A stretch of DNA of 64,000 bases. Source: Callaeas wilsoni (taxonomy: Eukaryota; Chordata; Aves; Passeriformes; Callaeidae). Positions 57,061 to 64,000 of the stretch are shown piece by piece. The DNA lies in the NCBI GenBank assembly GCA_013398955.1, contig VWPU01019139.1, positions 62,001 to 126,000 on the forward strand, written 5' to 3'. The translations under genes and the position numbers were made by a program. The notes under the pieces were generated by a model, which was given only the letters and a program-made list of their open reading frames with translations, made no database searches and was not told where the DNA came from. The number at the start of each line of letters is the position of its first letter. Within the stretch, counting starts at the first letter, position 1.

Positions 57061-58581
57061 AGAGCAGGATTCAGACCTCGCAGGTCAGGATCTCCTGCCT
57101 GGAGGGCAGACTCAAGTCAGGCAGCGTGTCAGCCCCAGAGCAGAGCAGGGTTATGCTGTGCAGCGTGGGTGCTCTGGGCCTTCTCCCAGCAGTGCTTTGT
57201 AGTAACAGTCCTGGGTTTTATGTGGAGCACCTGGGGCTGCTCACTGCTAATGGCAGAGAGGCACTTACAGGATGCGAGTGTGCAACTGCATTTGTCACTC
57301 ATTCCAGGAGGCAAAATCTGCGTAGATCTGATAGGAAAACCCCAGCCAGTCTAGGGGGCTGTTGCACAGGACCAGCTCCTGAGCATCCCATGGGTGTTGT
57401 CCCCACAACAAGAGTGACAGCAGCACAAAGCCAGGCAGCCTGGCAGTGACAGAGAAGCAGGATGGGGTTCAGATGGAAAACAGAGCTCCCGGAGAGCTCA
57501 TGGACCAGGCTCCAAGACGGGACCCTGCTTGCTGCGCTCTGATGCTGATGCAGCACAAGGTTACTTTCATATACAGACAAAATCAAGTTCAAGACAGATT
57601 GCAGAGCAGTGAACCATATTTTCACCCACATTTGCAGCTGGGAGAAGAGTAAATCTAACCTGAATGGTCAGAGATACATAGTCAGAGAGACATTGATGTC
57701 TTCATCCCAATGAGGTTTCTGATCTTTTTCCCTAGCTTTTTTTTGTCCATGCCTTGCCTTCTCCAGGCCTAAGGAGCAGGTTATGGATGGTCAGCCCAAA
57801 GATGGGCCTTGCCATGTACTGGTTTTGCCTTTTCTCTCCTTTCATGGGCAATTGCCTTTTCATCTTTCCACTCTTCAGGCTCCTGGTTTTCCCAGGGCTG
57901 CACTGCTTCTGTGCATGGTACCTTACATAGTGCACCTTTTGCACATCTCCACTCACTGCCATTTGCATCCAGCTGCCTGTGGCTGAGAAATCTGAGATGG
58001 AATCTCTGATCCAGACAGCTGCTGAACTACCCTAACTTCAGACAATTTGTCACTGGTGGAAGGATTGATGTTGGGAAGCACTTTTTGAGATGCCTTTTAT
58101 CTTCCCACATTCACAGTGCTGCAGCACAGTTCCTCAGTTGTCTTCATCTATCAGCTGCCCCAAGTTCATATATTTTCTCCTGGTTCAGCTTCTTCCGAGT
58201 CACGTAGGTGCCACTTTCAGTGACTGGTTTTTGCCTTCTCCCTGTACAGGTAGGTGGGTGTGTGCTCGTGGGGCTGATTTCCATTAATGCCTCCCAGATA
58301 CTGCCTCGACTGGTCAGTTTTGCAGGAATTCTAGCACAGCTCTTTCCTGCTTCCCTGCAGAATTGAGCTATCTTTTTTCCCAGGCAGTAGCTGCCATGTG
58401 TACCAGAAGGTTAATTTGTTCCTCTTCCCTATAACTGCATTTATCACATGGAAGTGGTTATTGTGGAAAATATTGATCAAACACTGGCTTTTCCCTGGCT
58501 GGACTGAAACAGAGCATTTCAGCTACTCAGTTGCTGAGGATTTCGTGTTGTGTGCCGCAGCTCTGGAGAGTGTTTGCATGG

Positions 58582-58602
58582 GTGTGTGTGTGTGCACGTG
58601 TG
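58582..58602. repeat. Short (GT)n microsatellite
   Basis: An almost perfect GT run interrupted by one CAC. Confidence 0.85.
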
Positions 58603-58785
58603 ATTTGTGGTGGGGCAGCGCACACTGGCTGCTGCTGTTTCTGTTTCACCCTCCAGCATTTCCAGCAGTGGCTTTTCTGGAGCTGGATGTGTGTGTGTGA
58701 TGCCTTGCACATTGCAGGTTTTCTCCTGCATTCAGCCCCAGCTGAAGGCCGGTGGCAGCAGTGGCGGACCCCCATGCATGGCCAG

Positions 58786-58808
58786 GAGGAGGGAGGGAGG
58801 GAGGGAGG
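58786..58808. repeat. (GGGA)n microsatellite
   Basis: A run of GGGA/GGAGG units in a G/A-rich segment. Confidence 0.85.
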
Positions 58809-60039
58809 CGTGGCTGGACGGACAGATGTGTGTGGAGAGGAAGTGCTGTCCCTGTCTGGGAGCAGAGACCTGGGGGGGGTCTGTAACTTGGCAGTACATA
58901 CCCACAGAGAGTATGTTTGGATGTGACCTGGTCAGTGGGCGTGCTCTGCCTTAGTCTGCTTGAGAGCTAAACTCAGCGCTTGGCACTTGCCTGGTTGCCT
59001 GTGGCAGCCCTGGGCTATTGGAGACTCTCCCAGCTCCCTCGCACTGCCCCAGCACTGCCACAAACGCCTGTCCCAGCCTGAGCTCCAGTGCTTGTCTCTC
59101 TGTTAAAGAACAATACGACAGCAACAGCTCCTGGTAGCAGCTGCACAAATCTGGGTTGTTTTGACAGCACCTTATCTCAGCCCTGTGCTCTGGGAGTCTT
59201 GTGGGAATGTTTCCTGCAGCAGCTCACAGTGGCAGAGTTGTGGCACAGGAGTCACCCTGTGAATGATCACAACAGGTTTAGTGCCAAGACCTGTTCCTGG
59301 TCTCCACTGGGTGCTTTTCAGGCCCTTACTTACCAAGGAAGTAGGGGCTGGGCACCATGGCCCTTGGGCACCTTCAGCAGTGTGGCAGTGGTCCCAGCCC
59401 CATGCTGGCCGTGGCATGTCTGTGCGGTGGGCTGTACCCAGGTGGGGATGGCACTGGGCTGCTTGTCCCCATGCTGTCACAAGGAATCAAAGGCATTCAG
59501 ATGAGGGCTGGGGCCATGGCAGAAGTAACAAGGGGCATCCAGGAGCAGTGAACTTGTCTGCCGGGCTCTTCATGTGTGTCCTGGTGTGAGAGCGGCTGAG
59601 CAGACACCAGGAGAGTCAGAAGCAGTTTTTCTAGGAAGGCCGAGCCCAGTGTGGAGCTCTGACCTGGCATGGTGGGGGCAGGCAAGGAACCACCCTGGCT
59701 CTGAGAGTCGCAGATGCAGGGAGCCCGTGTGCTGAATGGTGGGTGCTGCTGGGGCCAAAGTGGGAGCACAAGGAGAGCAACTGCCTAGATCCTGGCACGT
59801 GCCCGGGACACTGCCGGCTGGTGCACGGTGTTCACCTCTGCCTGGAGCAGGGTCAGCCCTTTTGGCTGCTATCTATCTGCCCCTTAAAAATGAGCAGAGA
59901 AGCCACCAGAGGAGTCCTTCTTCTGCTGGAGAGAGAAAGCCACCTGGCTTCAGATGCCGCCTGTTAGCAGGCAGCGGAGAATGGGCGGTGCGTCCATGCG
60001 GAAGCAAACGGGGAGCTGATGCCGTGACCGCTGTGCTTG

Positions 60040-60310
60040 GGGCTCTCCACACCAGCCGAGAGCTGCCCGAGCCTGCTCTTTTTCTGCAAAATCTGGCACA
60101 CTGTCCAATACAGATTCATTAGAATAGCTGTACACTGCCAGTATATGAAAATTTAATTAGGCAGTAAATGCTTCCTGCTTCCAAGCCCTGAGGCTGAAGA
60201 AATACAGAATGTCTTTGGGTTTCTTAATGGGACAATTGTCCCCTCCAATAGGTTGTGAATGGTGTTAGTGACATTGGGCAAAGCCTGCCTTCTGCATTAC
60301 ATTTGTACAC
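60040..60310. promoter_or_regulatory. Candidate conserved noncoding element
   Basis: AAATTTAATTAGGC (TAATTA at 60154-60159) and GGGACAATTGTCCC (a perfect palindrome at 60229-60242) lie in a 270-bp block, with CCAATAGG and TCCAATAC CCAAT-type cores. A CpG-richer part precedes it at 59940-60060. Function is inferred. Confidence 0.45.
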
Positions 60311-60599
60311 TTGCTGATCTGCTGGTGCACCCCTGCATCCCCCTGAATGCTCCGAGGGGTGGGGAAGGGACCGACTGGGCGAGGCAGAGGGACTCTGCTG
60401 AGCCTGACCCCTCTCATGGATCACTGGGAGACACTGCAGGTGACATGGGGGAGCTCAAAGCAGTACCAGGGTCTTTTATCCCAGCTCCTCTTTGGAGAGT
60501 CTGTGAAGGCTCAGAGTCAAGATGAGGGCAGCAAACCCCTTCTCGCCATGGTGGCACCCCTCCTTGCTGGCACTGTGACACCCTGCCCTGAGCTCTTGC
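60311..60599. other. Spacer, nothing recognised
   Basis: Overlapping open frames (128 codons at 60347-60733 +) match nothing. Confidence 0.4.
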
Positions 60600-60800
60600 T
60601 GCAAGACCCTTGGATGAATGTTAATATTAATGTTTGCCATTACTTCACTCTCTGCACTGTGCAGGAGCTCACTGCTTCAGCAGACAAAGATTTTCTGTCC
60701 TGGCCAGTGTGTACTCTCTCCATGCTAAATTAGATAATACAGTCCTTTCCTCAGAAAGCTCAAACTCTAAAATAAATTATAATGCAAAATAAGGGGCTCC
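60600..60800. promoter_or_regulatory. Weak candidate element
   Basis: GAATGTTAATATTAATGTTTGCC (two TTAAT cores near 60617-60639), CTAAATTAGATAATAC, and AAATAAATTATAATGC within 200 bp. Confidence 0.35.
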
Positions 60801-60989
60801 TGTGGTTCTCCTGTGGAGAACCAAGTGCTGCTGGGAGTCATGACCTCTGCTAGTGTCACAGCCTGGCTCGGCAGAAGTCAGGGCTGTGGCTGCGCTGTTC
60901 CACAGCTTGGACAGAAAGCTTCACCATTGAGCAACCTCTGAGAGCCCAGCTCTGCTGCTGAGCCTCCTCACCTGGAGAGCTGTTTGTAC
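60801..60989. other. Short spacer
   Basis: Nothing recognised. Confidence 0.4.
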
Positions 60990-61260
60990 TTTCTGAGTAT
61001 TGATTCTGAAAATGCAACTTGTCCTTGTAATTTAAAGAAAGCAAGAGATTTTTAAGCACTGAGAAAGCTCTCAGTTCTTTAAAATCTGTTCAGCTCAAAG
61101 TATGAAAAAATGAAGCATTTTTTACATGTCTTGATGTCCCTTTGGATGAGGAAAAGGGGGAATTGTGTAACACCTTTCCACAAGAACCCAAATGATGCAT
61201 ATATTGCAGGAAACTCATTAAAACACCTTTCCAGTATCAAAGGACCATTCCTAATCTGTG
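60990..61260. promoter_or_regulatory. Weak candidate element (AT-leaning)
   Basis: TAATTTAAAG, TTCTTTAAAATC, and ACTCATTAAAACACC; AT-leaning with no dense motif cluster. Confidence 0.25.
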
Positions 61261-61929
61261 GCAACCTGCTGCTTCAAACAGCAGCTCCAACCTCCCAGCT
61301 GGTCTGTTCACTCCTGGGACAGCTGCTGCCCACTTCCATGTTTGCTCTCCTGCCCCTCCCTAGGGCAGTACGTCATCCACATCATTCACGTCTCCATCTG
61401 GAATGCAGGAAATACCTCAGGAACAGACATTGTGCAAAAGGCAAATCACGAGCAACAAGGAAGCTGCTGCCGTGAGCTGCACAGGCACCACGGACTGCAT
61501 GCGTGGCATTGGTGTCACGGCACCTCTGTCCAGCTGTCACCCCTCTGCATGGGACACGCCTGCTGCTGCTGTTTGTCTGTCTGCCCACACCATTGGCCCA
61601 AGACCAAGATGGGAGCCAGCACATGCCAGACTGACTGCTAAAAAATTTGCACTATTTTTTTCTTTTATTGTAATGCAGAAAATATTTTCACCTTGGGGTC
61701 TGTGGCAGCGGGGAAAGGTCCGCAGCAAGCAGACCTTGGAGGCAAATATTGCTTTTCACCCTGGCATAGGCAGGAGTCATGTGAAGCAGCCGCACTCCCT
61801 GGACAAGGGCATCTGCTCAGAAACCTTCATCCTTCCTCAAATCTGGTGCCCATGAAGAGCATCGGGAAAAGCCTGTGATTGATCTCTCTGGCTCTGACTA
61901 GTTCCAGGCTCTTGAGGCCGTGCAAGTTG
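61261..61929. other. Gene-free stretch
   Basis: Overlapping open frames up to 150 codons (61403-61855 +) match nothing. A short T-rich patch lies at 61640-61690. Confidence 0.45.
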
Positions 61930-62130
61930 CTACTGGGATCTCACTCCTCCCATCTGTTCCCAAAACTTCAAAAAGAGCCTCTCTGAGCTTTTACTCTCAA
62001 TATTTGAGACACTTGTCACTTTATGAAATGTCTTCATTATTTTAAAGGGAGGGGTTTGAGAGAAACTGTTGTTATTTATAGATTTCTGTCTGCTATCAAA
62101 GCACTGATCACTGTCATACCCCAGAGCCTC
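61930..62130. promoter_or_regulatory. Weak candidate element
   Basis: CTCAATATTTGAGAC (near-palindrome at about 61997-62011), TTCATTATTTTAAAGG and TTATTTATAG in a 200-bp AT-leaning block. Confidence 0.3.
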
Positions 62131-62559
62131 CAGTAAACTGCTGTTGATGGCCACTCTGGAGATGCAGCTGGACAAGGTGGGCCATCACCTGTGTCCCCCA
62201 CCATGGGGCTGCAGCCTCCAGCAGGGTGGGTATGTATCACCCTTGGTTTGGAGCTGCTCACTGGGAGACAGTGACGCTGCCAGCAGTGCCTCCATAGGGG
62301 CGAATTCTCCCAGACATCCGTGTCACAGAGGTGACGGTCACCTTTGGGACCGCTGCTGTGACATGGCCCAGGACACCCAAGCAGAGCCTGTGGTGGGCGC
62401 AGTGCAGGTGCCGCAGCTGGGGGTGCTGCTCACTGGGTGGGTGACTGCTGGTCGTGCTGGTGGCACACCTGGTGCCCAGAGCTGAGTGCAGTCACCAGCA
62501 GGATGCCAGGGCCACTATGGGTGTAACCTGGAGCTGAGCTGGAGCCAGGGGGGTGCGAG
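62131..62559. other. GC-moderate spacer
   Basis: A 113-codon frame (62144-62485 +) matches nothing. Confidence 0.45.
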
Positions 62560-63080
62560 GTGCTGTGCATGGGCAATTGTTTTTCATTCACGGAGAATCA
62601 ATCCTCCTCATGAAACAGCCTGTTAGTCACTCACAGCTCTCTGAAATCCTCTGCTGGGAGGGTGGCCCAGAGGGTCTTCACAGCTGCTGGGCCTCTTTGG
62701 AGCAGGAGCCTTTGCCTGCATCTCACAACCACATCTCCCTGGGGAATCCATCTACCCATCTCAGCCCTATAAGAAGTGTTAACATACAGGGAGCAATAAA
62801 CATCCACTGGCTATTATTTTCCATTTGCGTGGTCAGCTCAAACAGACAGCAGCTCATGGCAGGGTTTGATATGCTTATATTGATTTTCTTTATAGATTAG
62901 AGTGATTCAAGCAGTTATAAGGTTAATTTCAGATGATTAACTTCACCATATTGTAATATTTGATTTAGATTGGCTTTCAAACACTTTCCAGCTATTGATT
63001 TTCAATATTGCACTTCTAGCACTGCAGCCAAATGTCATTTAAATAAAAGGTTGACAGAGTAGAAAATATCCACATCAGTC
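62560..63080. promoter_or_regulatory. Candidate conserved noncoding element (two parts)
   Basis: The first part (62560-62640) has GGGCAATTGTTTTTC (SOX-like ATTGT) and a CACGGAG CpG. The second (62765-63055) has GAGCAATAAACATCC, GATATGCTTATATTGATTTTC, GGTTAATTTC, GATGATTAAC and ATTGATTTTCAATATTGC. AT-rich and motif-dense throughout; open frames are short. Function is inferred. Confidence 0.45.
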
Positions 63081-63389
63081 CTGAAAATTCTGCCACATCC
63101 AGCCTGGATCAGCCCTGGCGTTCCGGGAGGAGGAGCGTGGTACAGGGTAGCACACATGCCTCCAAACCAGGCTGTGGCCAAATTACTGCTGGGCTGACGC
63201 AGCCCCTGGGCGAGGGTGTGGCTCTGGCCCGGCAGGGTCTCACCAGCCATGGTCCCCCCGTTCATTGCTGTGGGGCCTGTCCAGCATGAGCCACTGCTGC
63301 CCAGTACAGTCACTGTGGTGGCCTCATCACACAGCTTGTGGAGACTGTGGTGTCACTGCTATTGGCAGGGTTGCTGCTGGTTTGTTTGT
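63081..63389. other. GC-moderate spacer
   Basis: Overlapping open frames (92 codons minus, 128 codons plus) match nothing. Confidence 0.4.
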
Positions 63390-63640
63390 GACATTAAAAC
63401 TCCCTTACAAAAATCAACCATGAAATTGTTGGATATCAGGAGAAGTTTCACCTGCCAATTCTTCCTCATGGCTTCAGATAATCCCCCCATCCTGGGGAGG
63501 TGCAAGAGTTGTAAGATGAGTAACAGGTTTTATTTACATCAGCTGCAAGTAGATGGGGATTTGGAGACTGTAGGAAAATTACATGTATATGATTTCATAT
63601 GAAGCTTCCTCCTCAAATATACAGATGGGATGTGAAATCT
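63390..63640. promoter_or_regulatory. Weak candidate element
   Basis: AT-leaning with CATTAAAACTCCC, CATGAAATTGTTGG (SOX-like) and GGAAAATTACATG; no dense cluster. Confidence 0.25.
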
Positions 63641-64000
63641 TTCCTTTTCAAGGGATCCTCACTCCTCAGAATGTGCCAGCCCAAGGGAAGGTCAGTGCTT
63701 ATGGTTCTGATAAAGGTGCTGGAGATGTGGAACATGAGCAGGAAGAATTTGTGTCCAGCACCCCCTTTGGCAGAGCACATGCAGGGAGCTGTTTGTTCTT
63801 TTAATGGCTTGTGTCTCCTTCTCTCTCTCACACTTTTATTTTCAGGGGCTATTTTCTTCCTCTCATTTTGGTGATGTGCTGAATACAGATGAGACTTAGA
63901 ATACACAGAGCTATTAGACTGACACACACTCATTTTGTAGGTTTGGAAAAAAATAAACCCCTGTTCAGGTTAGCTTGGCACAGTTAGAAAATGATGTGAG
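63641..64000. other. Window end, nothing recognised
   Basis: Short overlapping frames without homology. The terminal 100 bases are AT-leaning. Confidence 0.4.

Larger units (their letters stand above)
57061..60039. other. Gene-free stretch with simple repeats
   Basis: Open frames up to 138 codons match nothing. Short GT runs (58582-58602, 58688-58699) and a GGGA run (58786-58808) occur. An isolated reverse octamer lies at 57961-57968. A CpG-richer part at 59940-60060 leads into the next candidate element. Confidence 0.45.

Noticed and set aside
1..64000. tRNA, 5S, U6, Y RNA and common microRNAs
   Set aside because: Looked for the tRNA T-loop consensus and well-known microRNA sequences by eye and saw none; a computed scan (tRNAscan-SE, Infernal) would be decisive.
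1..64000. CRISPR arrays, operons, phage or plasmid genes
   Set aside because: The sequence is vertebrate noncoding DNA with avian retroelements; no regular spacer-repeat pattern or bacterial gene organisation is present.

Overview
The window reads as nuclear DNA from a bird, probably a neoavian species. The evidence is two 5'-truncated CR1 LINE copies, both on the + strand and both ending in the octamer-like CR1 tail (13659-14131 and 44449-44966), plus two degraded LTR fragments of a type I know from neoavian genomes (14376-14535 and 14797-14965). Recognised transposon DNA is scarce, and there is no bacterial or viral gene organisation. The species assignment rests on remembered repeat families and has not been searched.

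I find no protein-coding gene, tRNA, rRNA or recognisable microRNA that I can support. The many open frames, up to about 240 codons, have low-complexity or Cys/Ser/Pro/Gly/His-rich composition, overlap each other in several frames, and resemble no family I recognise. The only protein homology visible is the C-terminal part of the CR1 ORF2 polyprotein in the two LINE copies.

The main structure is an alternation. GC-moderate, feature-poor stretches are interrupted by about forty AT-rich blocks of 100-450 bp. These carry homeodomain cores (TAATTA), POU octamers (ATGCAAAT), SOX-like ATTGT/ACAAT sites and, in several cases, retained CpGs. This is what deep conserved noncoding elements (candidate enhancers) look like in single-sequence view. 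The best candidates are 1796-2245, 17165-17445, 22040-22262, 22700-22930, 23640-23860, 29580-29830, 33000-33310, 35110-35480, 37376-37760, 51590-51860, 53330-53560, 56610-57060, 60040-60310 and 62560-63080. The window therefore looks like a regulatory gene desert or very large intron beside a developmental gene that lies outside it. I cannot name that gene.

Region by region: 1-13 kb is a sparse desert with elements near 2, 7, 10 and 12.4 kb, including an imperfect 46-bp tandem duplication of a TTAATTA-bearing segment at 10.84-10.95 kb. 13.2-15.1 kb is a small transposon cluster (CR1 plus two LTR fragments). 18.46-18.96 kb is a G-rich purine satellite with an internal direct duplication. 22-30 kb is the densest run of candidate elements. 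33-37.8 kb has a four-TAATTA cluster and a strong isolated CpG island (about 36978-37375) directly next to an AT-rich candidate element. 40.4 kb has a pair of octamers 40 bp apart. 44.4-45 kb is the second CR1. 48-64 kb is again desert with strong candidate elements at 51.6, 53.4, 56.6, 60.1 and 62.8 kb.
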